From Chitinophaga costaii (GTDB lineage Bacteria; Bacteroidota; Bacteroidia; Chitinophagales; Chitinophagaceae): DNA of 64,000 bases. Made by a program: the position numbers and the translations under genes. Where the stretch lies: NCBI RefSeq assembly GCF_900094705.1, contig NZ_FMAR01000013.1, positions 1-64,000 on the forward strand, given 5' to 3'. How positions within the stretch are numbered: the stretch's first letter is position 1; every line of letters begins with the position of its first letter. This document shows, in pieces, positions 1-9,665 of the stretch. The notes beneath the pieces were generated by a model that was not told the DNA's origin, ran no database searches, and saw only the letters and a program-made list of their open reading frames with translations.

Positions 1-95
1 ACCCCCTGATTTTGTGACAATCGATTTTTAAGCGGTAACCCTTATTGACAAAGGGATCCCTCTGTTTTTTACCCAATTTTAGTCGGACAATAATG
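1..95 (+). repeat. 95-bp inverted repeat, left copy
   Basis: This sequence recurs in inverted orientation at 10475-10569. Aligned by eye the two copies match at about 86 of 95 positions with no gaps, and similarity stops abruptly at the inner edge (near position 95). The outer edge of this copy lies at the window boundary and may extend further left. The copy has an internal short hairpin around the motif CCCTT...AAGGG. The arrangement, with the same end facing outward on both sides, resembles terminal inverted repeats of an insertion element or two copies of a MITE-like sequence. No transposase is visible nearby, so the family is not assigned. Confidence 0.85.
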
Positions 96-431
96 CTAAA
101 ATATAAATTATTTTTGACATATAAGTGTTTTTAGGGGTCTATATTCCTGTTGGTTGGAAATAAGTTAATTGGTGCAGGCTTTTGATTCTGGCAAAGCGTT
201 TTGAAGGATAAATGGTAACCCAAAAATATAAACTATTAGTCGCTGATAGTTTTTTTGTTTGCTTCTTTATTACACGACATATGGTTTCCCGAATCCTTAT
301 GGCGCATGACTCAGCCTGTAGGTGTATGGATGTCGAAATATCTCCATTCCAACAAGCCGCTGTTCTGGCCATAAAATGCGAAAGGAGCATCCACGACGGA
401 TGCTCCTTTTTTATCTGGATGGATGAAAGGG
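96..431. other. Intergenic stretch without a recognisable gene
   Basis: Between the left inverted repeat and the GH76 stop codon I see no supported gene. Short open frames on both strands (for example 212-460 on the plus strand) have no recognisable domain and run through the terminator hairpin at 383-407. The part from about 96 to 240 is AT-rich and may be flanking debris of the repeat element. Confidence 0.5.
383..412. terminator. Hairpin terminator downstream of the mannan operon
   Basis: A perfect 10-bp stem (AGGAGCATCC / GGATGCTCCT, 383-392 and 398-407) with a 5-base loop lies about 20 bp beyond the GH76 stop. The T run is stronger on the plus strand (408-412), while the minus-strand side has TTTCGCATTTT. 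It is probably bidirectional and ends the minus-strand operon. Confidence 0.65.
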
Positions 432-1565
432 TTATTGTGCGGGTGGGCACACTTGCATAAATTCCACCGCGCTGCTGGCTTCGTACGATTGGATATTGCC
501 GGATGGACACACCACGTTATAGTTGCGATAGGTAAGCCCCCGACTGGGATCACGGTTGCCCCAGGCGGTGTTGATGTTGTTGCGGATCCAAGGCAGGTAT
601 TGCGTTTGTCCACCATCGTTCACCAAATTCATGAGGTAGTGTGCGAAAATGGCTTTCAATACGCCCTGCTCGTTCCAGTCGCCCTCTGCAGGCAGTATGC
701 CGGCCGTGTCGCTTACATTATGCCAGGTGTAGTCGGCTGCTTTTTTTGCATCGGTAAGGTAGCCTTGGTCTTGGGACTGCTGGTACAACATGGTGGCTGC
801 GCCAATGAAGGTGCCGTAGTTGTACGTGTAGTTGGTCCAGTCTATGCTACCGTTGATATTGTTATCTGCCACGCGGCCGGTGCTGTTGTTGAACAGGTTG
901 TTACGGCCGTAGTTGAAGATTGTTTTAGCCTTGTCGAGGTAGGCCGGGTCTTTGGTGATATTGTATAAGGTCATTGCGGCAATTACCGTAGGGAAGGTGA
1001 TGCAGGAATTTTTACCACTATGCTGAAAGTCCCAGAACATGCCACCATCACCGGGATCGAAGGAGCCATCGATAACATGCTGGAAACCTGCCTGCGCGGT
1101 CGAGAGGTAAGTTGCATTGCCCGTAAGCTGGTGTGCGCGCGCTAGCGATACAATCCACCACATCATGTCGTCGTAGATGAACCATACGGTTTTATTGTTC
1201 CAGTTATATTGATCGTATTTTTTGAGACCACCGGTATAAATATCGTTTACCAGTTGCAGGTAAGCCGGGTCTTTAGTACGCTTATAAGCATCCTGCGCCA
1301 GGTCCCAGTACACGGCCTGCGTCCAGATGGCACCAATGTCTTTCTTCTCGGTAGTGGCGTAATAAAGCTTATCGTTCGGACTATAAAAATAAGTGTTGAA
1401 GGTATTGTAAGCCTGTGTAGCATCTTTGTCGGTGAAGGCTACTTTCACGGGCGTTACGGGGTTGGTGGGCGATGGTTTCGGATCGTCTTTTTGCTGGCTG
1501 CAACCTACGTGTACACTTACCAGCAATGGCAATAAAAAAGCAAGTTTCTGCATAATATTTTTCAT
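432..1565 (-). CDS. GH76 endo-alpha-1,6-mannanase lipoprotein
   Basis: This 377-residue protein matches glycoside hydrolase family 76, whose members cleave the alpha-1,6-mannose backbone of fungal and mycobacterial mannans with retention. It has a lipoprotein signal with a VGC lipobox (Cys22), then an (alpha/alpha)-barrel rich in Trp and Tyr. The IYDDMMWW segment carries the adjacent Asp132-Asp133 pair expected of the GH76 catalytic centre. Length fits a single-domain GH76 with no binding module. It is the last gene of a minus-strand operon behind SusC and SusD, so it probably sits on the cell surface and makes the first cut for SusCD import. Family call is from motifs; exact mannan substrate is inference. 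Confidence 0.88.
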   Translation of the reverse strand: MKNIMQKLAFLLPLLVSVHVGCSQQKDDPKPSPTNPVTPVKVAFTDKDATQAYNTFNTYFYSPNDKLYYATTEKKDIGAIWTQAVYWDLAQDAYKRTKDPAYLQLVNDIYTGGLKKYDQYNWNNKTVWFIYDDMMWWIVSLARAHQLTGNATYLSTAQAGFQHVIDGSFDPGDGGMFWDFQHSGKNSCITFPTVIAAMTLYNITKDPAYLDKAKTIFNYGRNNLFNNSTGRVADNNINGSIDWTNYTYNYGTFIGAATMLYQQSQDQGYLTDAKKAADYTWHNVSDTAGILPAEGDWNEQGVLKAIFAHYLMNLVNDGGQTQYLPWIRNNINTAWGNRDPSRGLTYRNYNVVCPSGNIQSYEASSAVEFMQVCPPAQ

Positions 1566-1632
1566 CTAGTAATGGTAAATAGGGTTTCCACATGAAAAGC
1601 CGGCAGTATGTGGAACTGCCGGCTTCCAGCAG

Positions 1633-3441
1633 CTACCAGCCCGGATTCTGGACCAGTTGTTTGTCGTTATTGATGTCGTTCGATGGAATTGGGAAGAGAT
1701 AGTGACGTTTGTTGAACACGCGGTTTTCAAATGCCACCCGGTTCAAAAAGTCCGGCAGGTCGGCGTTGATGTTCAGGCCATATATCGGGCCATTCTCCGT
1801 TTGCTCGGCGATCTTCCAGCGACGCACATCGAAGAAGCGATTGTTTTCAAACGCGAGTTCCACACGGCGTTCCTTACGGATAGCCTGGCGCAGCTCGTCC
1901 TGCGATTTTGGAAGGGGTAAACTGGCGCTGCCGTATTGCGGTATGCCAGCACGTTCGCGAATACGGTTTAGGTATTTAACGGCATCGGCACTGTTTGGAT
2001 TGGCTTCGTTCTCACACTCTGCATAGCTCAGGTAAATTTCTGCCAGGCGGATCAGGATCACACCGCGATCGTTGAGGTCCCATTTGCCCAGACCCATGCC
2101 TTTGCGTACGATGTAACCGGTAGTGGAGTGGTCGCCACCACCTGCTTTCAGGCCGGAGTTGCCGGAGTAAAACAGTTCGGTGCTGATGGTGCCAAAATCC
2201 TTATCCAGCCAGGTGCTGTTGTTGTACGTAATATTTACATAAAATCGCGGCTCGCGGTTTACCCATTGGTTGTAAACGGTTTTTACCACGGCATCTGAAG
2301 GGGCCTGAAAGCTGCTGTAGCCTGTGGCCACATAGTTCGATTGCGGATCGTCGATACTGCGACCATTGGCGGTGAAGAAAGCATCCACCATATTTTGTGT
2401 AGCTGCGAGACCGCCACTGGCGCGCACATCGCCCGATGGGGCTCCTGCATGGTAGGGGCACAACTCGTACTGGCGGGGACCAATGGAAGACTGGCGGCGT
2501 TCGAAAATTACTTCTTTGTTCCAGTCTTTCAGGATTACGTTGCGGCATGAGAGATAAGGATCAATACTGCCATCGCTCTTTTTCTCGGTATATAGTTCAT
2601 AGGTGCTGCCATCGAATTGCGTGAGGAAATCTCTGTAAGCCTCGGCAGCCACCTGCCAGCGCGATGCGTCTACACCCTGGTTAATGAGCTGCTTGCCATC
2701 TTTGTTTTGGAGGGTGGCCAGATCGCTGTTGCCATTGAATAAAGGACTGGCATTGTACATCAGTGCATTAGCACGGAAGGCCAGGGCAATGTCTTTAGTG
2801 ATGTGCCCCAACGAAGAAGTGTTACCGCTTTGCTGTGTTTTCATATCGGGGAGGTCGGCAGCAGCGGCTTGTAGCTCGCCGGCTACATATTGTACGCATT
2901 CATCAAATGAGCTGCGCGGTATCTGGAGCGAGGTATCTACCGGTGTGGGCGTTTCTCCAAGCAGTACCACCGGCCCGTAGAGGCGCATAAGGTAGAAGTA
3001 ATACATGGCACGCAGCGCGCGAGCTTCGGCTTTGTATTTTTTCTTGCTATCGGTATCCAGGTCAGAGATCTTGTCGGCGTTTTGGATAAATACACTCGCT
3101 GCGCGAATGCCTTTGTAAAAATTGGTCCAGTAATCATTTACAAAACCGGAAGTGGCATCCCAGTTACCAATGTTTACGTCGTTCGATTGTACGAAGCCCC
3201 AGCAATAATCGGCTTCGTCGCTGCCGCCGGTCCAGAGGCCACGGTTGGTAACGTCGCCGGGGTTGCGCTGGCCGTATTCATCGGGTATGCGTTCGTACAC
3301 GTTGGCGAGAAACTGTTCTGCATTACGCCAGTTGTGAAAGGTTTGGTCGGTTGTAAGCCGGTCGTCTGGCACTTGGTCCAGGTATTTTTTACAGCTGATA
3401 GTGGTTAAAAGTAACAGCCCTATAGCAAATATTTTCTTCAT
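1633..3441 (-). CDS. SusD/RagB-family glycan-binding outer-membrane lipoprotein
   Basis: A 602-residue SusD homologue: lipoprotein signal ending TTISC (Cys17) with the usual KKYLDQVP start of the mature protein, TPR-like helical region (for example KAEARALRAMYYFYLMRLYG), and the C-terminal SusD domain with the conserved RLAEIYLSYAECENE and RKERRVELAFENNRFFDVRRW segments, ending in LVQNPGW. SusD proteins lid the SusC pore and bind the oligosaccharide outside the cell. The gene starts 17 bp after the SusC stop and precedes GH76 by 67 bp, so the three are one transcription unit. Ligand is inferred to be alpha-mannan fragments from the GH76 neighbour. Confidence 0.93.
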   Translation of the reverse strand: MKKIFAIGLLLLTTISCKKYLDQVPDDRLTTDQTFHNWRNAEQFLANVYERIPDEYGQRNPGDVTNRGLWTGGSDEADYCWGFVQSNDVNIGNWDATSGFVNDYWTNFYKGIRAASVFIQNADKISDLDTDSKKKYKAEARALRAMYYFYLMRLYGPVVLLGETPTPVDTSLQIPRSSFDECVQYVAGELQAAAADLPDMKTQQSGNTSSLGHITKDIALAFRANALMYNASPLFNGNSDLATLQNKDGKQLINQGVDASRWQVAAEAYRDFLTQFDGSTYELYTEKKSDGSIDPYLSCRNVILKDWNKEVIFERRQSSIGPRQYELCPYHAGAPSGDVRASGGLAATQNMVDAFFTANGRSIDDPQSNYVATGYSSFQAPSDAVVKTVYNQWVNREPRFYVNITYNNSTWLDKDFGTISTELFYSGNSGLKAGGGDHSTTGYIVRKGMGLGKWDLNDRGVILIRLAEIYLSYAECENEANPNSADAVKYLNRIRERAGIPQYGSASLPLPKSQDELRQAIRKERRVELAFENNRFFDVRRWKIAEQTENGPIYGLNINADLPDFLNRVAFENRVFNKRHYLFPIPSNDINNDKQLVQNPGW

Positions 3442-3458
3442 AACGTGTTGCTTAAAAA

Positions 3459-6400
3459 TTAGAATTTGATGTTTACGCCGGCGGCCACGGTACGCACGTT
3501 AGGGTAGCTGGCGCCATTGGCCTTACCGCCCTGGGTATTGATTTCCGGGTCCCACAGTTTGAAATCGCTGAACGTTAGCAGGTTAATCCCCTGAAGGTAA
3601 ATGGAGGCCGCCCGCAAGCGCGTACGCTTCAGGAAAGAAGAAGGTAGGTTATACGCCAGTTGCGCATTTTTCAGGCGCAGGAAGCTGATGTCTTTTACCC
3701 ACCAGGAACTGGTTTGCGTATTGTTTTTATTCTCCGCTTCACCATATGCCAGGCGGGGATAAAACGCCTGCTGGTTTGGATTATCTACCGTCCAGCGGTT
3801 AGTGGCAATGGCGTAGGCATTCGTTAGTCCACCACCACCATTGAAGGGAATGATGGCAGAACCGCCCAGGTACACATCGGCATTTTGTACGCCTTCGAAC
3901 AAGGTACCAAAGCTGAAGCCTTTATAGTCGATGTTAAAACCGAAACCATAAGTTAGTGAAGGCACATCTCCATGGCCTATCTTTGTTACATCGTAGTTGT
4001 TGATCAGCCCATCGCCATTTAGGTCTTTGTACTTGATGTCACCTGCTTTTACTGCCGATTTATCGCCCGGTACTGCGCTTTTTTCGATTTCATCATCGCT
4101 CGTGAAAAGGCCGTCAGCGATATAGCCGTAACGCGCATTTACGTTGTTGCCGCGATGGTTCATCCAGGGGTAGTTTTGTGGTGGGGTATCGTCTTCAATC
4201 AGTTTGTCCTGGTTCCAGGTAAGGTTGCCCCGTATCGATAGGCCTACTTCACCGAAGCGCGTGTTGTATTCCAATGATGCATCAAGGCCTTTATTGTCTA
4301 CGATGCCTAAGTTACCATACTGCTGGTTTTGCAATCCCATGAAAGCCACGTTAGATTGTCGTTGCAGGAAAATGCCGGTACGATGTTCCTTGAAGAGGTC
4401 TACGTTTAACGTCAGTTGGTCATGGAGTGTTTTTAATTCCATGCCAAGGTCTTGTTTGTTAGAGATCGACCATTTTACATTCGTGGCGTAACGATCTATA
4501 TATATGCCACCAATGGTGTTTTTGCTATCGCCGAATGTGTAACCTTGGTTAGCGTCGGTATTAAGTTTGGTAATATAAAGGAAACGCTCGCCGGTACTGC
4601 CCAAACCACTGTTGCCATTGGAGTAACGGAATTTCAGGAAGTTAATGATTGGCTGTAAGGACTTAAAGAATTTTTCGTTAGACACTACCCAGCCAATACC
4701 ACCAGCAGGGAAGAAGCCATAACGGTTTTGCGGGGCAAATAATTCAGAACCGTTGTAGCCAAAGTTGAATTCCACAAAATAACGATCGTCATAACCGTAG
4801 GTGCCTTTGCCTGCATAACCGAGATAGCGCTCCGGGATGGAGGTGATGAAATCGTTGGCGAGTGCATTGCTACGGTCGCTGGAGTAAAACAAGCCCAGTC
4901 CCGACACGGTATGTTTGCCAAAGGTACGGTTGTAGTTCAATGCCGCCTCGGTGTAGAACTGGCGGGTGGTCTGGCGGTCGTTATCATCCCGATTGAAACC
5001 CAGGTACTGGTCGCCGCTGAATGTTTTGATGAGGTTCAGCGTACCATCGTCATTATACGGTTTGTTCTGGTCAGGGAAATAAGTGTCTTCGCGGCGTGAA
5101 CGGGTAATGAAGTTCTGGTTATAGGTGTCGAAAGAGAACATGGCGGTAGCCGAAAGTCCTTTCACTAGTGCATCGAGATCTTGGGTAACGCGTAAGTTGG
5201 AAAACAACTGTGTTTTAAACTCGTTGCGGTACCCCCTGCGGGTAAGGTCTGCATACGGGTTGCGGAAGCCACCATTAGAGTTCTGACCAGGTACGAAACC
5301 ACCGGGATACATAATGGGATAGGCCACCGGCGCGACATCCATAGCACTCTGGAAAATATCGCCGGTGTTGATGCCAGGATAGTTACCATTGGAAAAATAT
5401 CCCTGCAGGCCTACATCCAGTTTCGTTGTCTTCGTAATCTTCAGGTTCAGGTTACTGGTGAAATTATAACGGTTATAGGCTAGCGAGGAATTATATTTCT
5501 GGAGGTCGTCCGTTTTCAGGAAACCGGTTTCGTTGGCATAACTCAGCGACACATAGTACTGCGCATTTTCTACGCCGCCGCTGGCATTCAGGTTGGCCAG
5601 TCGGGTATGGCCATGTTTGTTGAACACAGCATTCATCCAGTCTACATCGGGGTAGAGCAGGGGATCGGCTTTGGTTTGCGTTTTGGTAATGTAATCCTGA
5701 GAGTATAGCGGGTTGTGGTTGCGGGTGGTAAGGGCCTCGTTGGCGAGGTTCATATACGTAACGCCATCGAGCATTTTAGGCCGTCGTGTAAAGGTGTTTT
5801 GGCCTTCTTGGTAGTCGAGGTAGATCTGCGGCTTACCTACTTTGCCGGTTTTCGTTTTCACGATAATCACCCCGTTTGCACCGCGCACGCCATACACGGC
5901 GGTGCCGGCGGCATCTTTCAGCACGGTAAACGATTCGATATCTTCTGGCGAAATGGCATTAATGGGTCGTTCCACACCATCCACGAGGATTAGCGGGTGC
6001 GAGTTGTTACCAGCGCCAAACGTTGAAATACCCCGTATCCAGATATCGGCACTGCCGCGGCCGGGCTCACCGGAACGCTGCACACCCACGACACCGGAAA
6101 TACGACCGGCCAGCATCGATGTGATATCAGTGGCAGGCTGTTTCAGTTCGTCCGGACGCACGGAAGATTGTGCGCCCACCAGGCTTATTCTGCGTTGCGT
6201 GGCAAAGCCCACTACGGCTACTTCGCTGAGCGACTGGCTGCCGCGCTGCAACTTTACGGTAATGTTGGTTTGGCCGCCGACTGTTACTTCGGCAGTTTCA
6301 TAACCTATATAACTAAAAGCCAGTACAGCGGCAGGCGAGTTGACGATAATTTTAAATTTACCAGCGGCATCTGTAGATGTCATAGTAGGTACGCCTCTAA

Positions 6401-6878
6401 CGGCTACGGATACACCGGGAATAGCTTCTCCCTTTTCGTCGGTTACAGTTCCGGATACGACGATTTCCTGCTTAGGACCGCTGGTGGCGGTTGCGGGTGG
6501 CACAGTTTGTTTGCTGATCACGAGGATATGATTTACCTCGTTGCATTCCAGTGCTGTGTTGCGTAATAAGCGGGTGAGTACGGCTTCGAGTGCTTCATTG
6601 TTAAAAGCACATTTTCCTACGGCGTAAGAACGCAGTAATTGTTTGTCATAAGCAAACGGGATGCGCGTGGTTTGTTGCAGCGTTTTTACCGCCATTTCGA
6701 GGGTGCCGGGTTTAATGGTAACGGTTACTTTGGTGTCTTTGAGCAACTGTCCCCGGCCCGCATAGGCAGGCAGGATGAGTACAAAGAATACGACAGCAAA
6801 TGCCAGCCGGACATAGAGGGTAGGTTTTCTTTTCATACGTGGTAAATTGAAATTTTTTGGGCGTGGTAGCCGGTACAT
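3459..6878 (-). CDS. SusC/RagA-family TonB-dependent transporter with STN signalling domain
   Basis: An 1139-residue outer-membrane transporter. In order: signal region (RLAFAVVFFVLILPAYA), a secretin/TonB N-terminal (STN) domain at roughly 45-125, a CarboxypepD_reg-like beta domain starting VSGTVTDEKGEAIPGVSV, a plug with ILVDGVERP and GVRGANGVIIVKTKTG, and a long beta barrel ending GVNIKF. The STN domain is the part that contacts a FecR-type anti-sigma factor in trans-envelope signalling, and a FecR gene lies directly upstream. The start is uncertain: a second ATG at 6836 begins a cleaner signal peptide (MKRKPTLYVRLAF...). It should import mannan oligosaccharides with the SusD encoded next. 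Confidence 0.93.
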   Translation of the reverse strand: MYRLPRPKNFNLPRMKRKPTLYVRLAFAVVFFVLILPAYAGRGQLLKDTKVTVTIKPGTLEMAVKTLQQTTRIPFAYDKQLLRSYAVGKCAFNNEALEAVLTRLLRNTALECNEVNHILVISKQTVPPATATSGPKQEIVVSGTVTDEKGEAIPGVSVAVRGVPTMTSTDAAGKFKIIVNSPAAVLAFSYIGYETAEVTVGGQTNITVKLQRGSQSLSEVAVVGFATQRRISLVGAQSSVRPDELKQPATDITSMLAGRISGVVGVQRSGEPGRGSADIWIRGISTFGAGNNSHPLILVDGVERPINAISPEDIESFTVLKDAAGTAVYGVRGANGVIIVKTKTGKVGKPQIYLDYQEGQNTFTRRPKMLDGVTYMNLANEALTTRNHNPLYSQDYITKTQTKADPLLYPDVDWMNAVFNKHGHTRLANLNASGGVENAQYYVSLSYANETGFLKTDDLQKYNSSLAYNRYNFTSNLNLKITKTTKLDVGLQGYFSNGNYPGINTGDIFQSAMDVAPVAYPIMYPGGFVPGQNSNGGFRNPYADLTRRGYRNEFKTQLFSNLRVTQDLDALVKGLSATAMFSFDTYNQNFITRSRREDTYFPDQNKPYNDDGTLNLIKTFSGDQYLGFNRDDNDRQTTRQFYTEAALNYNRTFGKHTVSGLGLFYSSDRSNALANDFITSIPERYLGYAGKGTYGYDDRYFVEFNFGYNGSELFAPQNRYGFFPAGGIGWVVSNEKFFKSLQPIINFLKFRYSNGNSGLGSTGERFLYITKLNTDANQGYTFGDSKNTIGGIYIDRYATNVKWSISNKQDLGMELKTLHDQLTLNVDLFKEHRTGIFLQRQSNVAFMGLQNQQYGNLGIVDNKGLDASLEYNTRFGEVGLSIRGNLTWNQDKLIEDDTPPQNYPWMNHRGNNVNARYGYIADGLFTSDDEIEKSAVPGDKSAVKAGDIKYKDLNGDGLINNYDVTKIGHGDVPSLTYGFGFNIDYKGFSFGTLFEGVQNADVYLGGSAIIPFNGGGGLTNAYAIATNRWTVDNPNQQAFYPRLAYGEAENKNNTQTSSWWVKDISFLRLKNAQLAYNLPSSFLKRTRLRAASIYLQGINLLTFSDFKLWDPEINTQGGKANGASYPNVRTVAAGVNIKF

Positions 6879-6933
6879 GGAATATTAAGATGTTACAGTT
6901 TTCGATCAGCTTTTGTGTAAAAGAGGTATTGTT

Positions 6934-7878
6934 TTATTCGTGTAGCAGCACCTGGTCCCTGATGCCACTGATTTTGAGATGGTGAATGGCTGCCAGTACT
7001 TCCGCGGCCTGCGCGGGGTCCATATGGGTATCTAGTTCCGTGGTATAGCGGGTGGCTTTCACCGCAGGCGATGTAGCCGTGATGCGAAGCCCGAAATTCT
7101 TTTCCATCAGCACCACCATTTCATCGAAGGAGGCATCGTTGAGTACCAGTTTGCCTTGCTGCCAGCTGAGCGATTCCGCATCCAGCGTGGTAATGCGGCT
7201 GGTAGCGTCGATACGGTTGTAATGGAGGGCCAGGCCTTCTTCCAAAACGTTGTTACTGGTTTTGGAATCGATTCTTACTTTGCCGCTGGCTACGCCAATG
7301 CTTAACAGGTGCAGTTTCGCATAGGCCGACACATTGAAGGAAGTGCCCATTACGGTGGTTTTCAGCGGACCGCTTTCTACGATGAATGGCTTGCTGGTTT
7401 GCCGACGTACGTCGAAAAACACTTCCCCGTCTATCACCTGCACGCGCCGGTTCTCGGCAAAGTCGCTTGCAATGCGAACGTTGGAACCGGCATTGATCGT
7501 CAGCCAGGTACTGTCGGGCAATTGCAGTTTGCGTTGTTCACCATTGTGCGTTTGTATTTCGCGGAACACGATACAATTATGGCAGTGCATTTGCTGCCAG
7601 TACAACCAGCTACCGCCGCCAATGCCGGTAAACAGCAGCAGGCCTGCCGCAATGCGTACCCACGGCCGCTTTATATAAACGGATTTAGTGGGTGCCAATG
7701 TGGGCTGAATGTTGCGCCACATTTCTTGTCCTAGCCGCTGTTCTTCTTCGGGCGGGAGGTGGAGGGGTGTTTCAGCGTCGAAGGCATTATACCATTGTTC
7801 TACGGCATTGTTTGCTGCGCTGCCGGATTGGCCCAGCAGGTATTGTTGCAGTAATTGCCGGATTTTTTTTATTTCCAA
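6934..7878 (-). CDS. FecR-family anti-sigma factor
   Basis: A 314-residue FecR protein: cytoplasmic N-terminal region that would bind the sigma factor, a single membrane segment near residues 75-92 (RIAAGLLLFTGIGGGSWLYW), then the periplasmic FecR domain (LPDSTWLTINAGSNVRIASDF, VIDGEVFFDVRR, VMGTSFNVSAY) and a C-terminal DUF4974-like region (LVLNDASFDEMVVLMEKNFGLRI). It lies between the ECF sigma gene and the STN-SusC gene, the standard order for a Bacteroidota trans-envelope relay. Expected role: hold the sigma factor inactive until the ligand-loaded SusC signals. Confidence 0.93.
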   Translation of the reverse strand: MEIKKIRQLLQQYLLGQSGSAANNAVEQWYNAFDAETPLHLPPEEEQRLGQEMWRNIQPTLAPTKSVYIKRPWVRIAAGLLLFTGIGGGSWLYWQQMHCHNCIVFREIQTHNGEQRKLQLPDSTWLTINAGSNVRIASDFAENRRVQVIDGEVFFDVRRQTSKPFIVESGPLKTTVMGTSFNVSAYAKLHLLSIGVASGKVRIDSKTSNNVLEEGLALHYNRIDATSRITTLDAESLSWQQGKLVLNDASFDEMVVLMEKNFGLRITATSPAVKATRYTTELDTHMDPAQAAEVLAAIHHLKISGIRDQVLLHE

Positions 7879-8049
7879 AACGTGGTTTTTAAATTGAGTG
7901 GCGCTACCAATTGGCAGGCAAAATGTACCCTGCTTATAGACTTATATAAGAAGTGGACAATTGGTACTAGTCGTGTTTGAGTTTTTTTTATAAATTTTTC
8001 TAACTGTAGGCATGGGGCGGAAGACTGGTATTATGGCAAGTATGAATGA

Positions 8050-8646
8050 TCAGAAGTGGATATGGCAAAACAAATAGAACAATATAAGCCCCCACTCACC
8101 AGGCGTCTGTGGCGATAAAGCCGTACGCAGGCGCTTGAGTGCTTCGGTGAGTTGGTTTTTAACGGTTTGCTCAGACACGGCCAGTTGCAGGGCGATGTCT
8201 TTAATAGCAATATCATCTTCGCGGCTCATGCGGAATACCTGCTGCATACGAGATGGCAATTGGCTTACGGCATATTCAATGCGGGCTTCCAGTTCCTTGG
8301 TTTCGGCAAACTGGCTGGCAGCTGGTGTTTCGAGCAGGTCGAAGAAAGCGGCCTTTTTTATTTCGCTGGCGTGAAAGGCAAAGTGGCTGATGACCCTGTA
8401 CTTGATAGCAGTATATAAATAACGCGCCAGGTCGCCGTCTGCCGGTACGGTGATTTCGCGGCGGCGGCGCCATAACGTGATCATAACATCCTGCACCAGA
8501 TCCTTAGCCTCCTCGGTATCCACCCGCTGGCAGGCCTTGGTATAAAGAGCTTTCCAGTAACGCTCGTACAGCAGTTGAAAAGCGGCCTTATCGTCCGCCT
8601 GCACAGCCTTCAATAATTCGGCGTCACTGAGCAGATTTTCGTACAT
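8050..8646 (-). CDS. ECF-family RNA polymerase sigma factor
   Basis: A 198-residue sigma-70 factor of the ECF type: region 2 (AAFQLLYERYWKALYTKAC, EEAKDLVQDVMITLWRRRREI) and region 4 (YAVSQLPSRMQQVFRMSREDDIAIKDIALQLAVSEQTVKNQL) with a helix-turn-helix. It is the first gene of the unit sigma - FecR - SusC - SusD - GH76, with 171 bp between it and FecR. By analogy with other Bacteroidota loci it should activate transcription of the SusC operon when released by FecR. The C-terminal tail (GLILFYLFCHIHF) is hydrophobic and of unknown significance. Confidence 0.93.
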   Translation of the reverse strand: MYENLLSDAELLKAVQADDKAAFQLLYERYWKALYTKACQRVDTEEAKDLVQDVMITLWRRRREITVPADGDLARYLYTAIKYRVISHFAFHASEIKKAAFFDLLETPAASQFAETKELEARIEYAVSQLPSRMQQVFRMSREDDIAIKDIALQLAVSEQTVKNQLTEALKRLRTALSPQTPGEWGLILFYLFCHIHF

Positions 8647-9240
8647 GTGGTATTAGAAAATGGAGTGATTCTTCTTTGCAGGGGCGAAAAATACTAAAAC
8701 CCGGAGAATTTGAAGTTTTTTTTTGTAGGGGCGAGGGCAGGTCTTAAGGGTCTTTCTCAGGGGAAAAGCTCGTTTTTGCTAGTAGGTTTGTGACTGATCC
8801 GAAAGGCGTATTAAATAGAGGAGAGCAGGTAATAAAAAATTAGCCTAATTGATAATAAGCATTGTCTGTGCTGTTTGCTGCCCCTATATTTCCACTCAAC
8901 AGGGAAGGAACCCCTGCCTAGATTCGATCCCTGAAGACAGGTTATTCCTAAATGTTCAATTATTACTGGTGTTCATAAAGCCGGCCATATCTCGTTTGCT
9001 TTAAAACTCAGCATACGGAGCCATAAAAGATATGGAATATACCATCTCCCCCGATGTAAGTTAGCAGTTGATAGAAACTGTTGAGTAGTTAACGCTTTAT
9101 ACCGGTTTGCCTGCGCACAACATCTCTATGTTATTACTTTTTTACACTTTATTATAAAAAAAGCTTTACCTATTTATTTAAATCATTGTTTGATTTGTGT
9201 CGTTTTTCATTTGAATTGTCTTGGTGTATGATAACTTCTA
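8647..9240. other. Non-coding stretch upstream of the sigma gene
   Basis: I see no supported gene in this stretch. The part next to the sigma gene should hold its promoter. From about 8810 onward the DNA becomes AT-rich and short frames are interrupted by stops on both strands, which fits decayed foreign sequence leading into the aldehyde dehydrogenase remnant. Confidence 0.5.
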
Positions 9241-9411
9241 AAAAAACATTTGAAGCACCAACTTGGTCAGGAATTAACCCACACGACTAGATGCGTACAA
9301 ATTACTCCTTGGGATGCGCCTTTTAATATGGTTATTTGGAAAATTGCGCCGGCATTGGCCTGCGGCAATACGGAAGTTTTAAAACCTGCTGAGAACACTT
9401 CGCTTCAGTAA
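9241..9411 (+). pseudogene. Aldehyde dehydrogenase fragment
   Basis: The plus-strand frame ending at the TAA at 9409-9411 reads [20 protein letters not shown] followed by [17 protein letters not shown]. This is the NAD-dependent aldehyde dehydrogenase cofactor-binding segment (family pattern: PWNxP...WKxxPALAxGNxxVxKPAExT). Only about 55 codons survive, with no start and no catalytic Cys/Glu region, so it is a remnant. It lies 255 bp upstream of an intact SDR gene in the same orientation and with similar AT-rich composition, which suggests both arrived on the same fragment. Confidence 0.8.
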
Positions 9412-9665
9412 TTAAAATTGCGGTTTGCAAGCAATCAAGCTTTATGGGTATGGGACGTAAAGCGATAAAACTTTCTGGGATCTGATGTTTGAGAAGAATG
9501 TTAAATTTAACTGGATGGTAGATGGAATGATTTTTGCTTAAAATCCTGCTATAATTATTGCCAAATCAAGAAATAAAGTAAATGCCCATACTGTGCATTT
9601 TTTTGAACAGGCAATATGCCCAAAAATAAATGTTCTTTATTAAATAAATATAAAAACGAAATTTT

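Noticed and set aside
212..460. 82-codon plus-strand frame at the left edge
   Set aside because: No recognisable motif, it runs through the terminator hairpin and into the antisense end of the GH76 gene.
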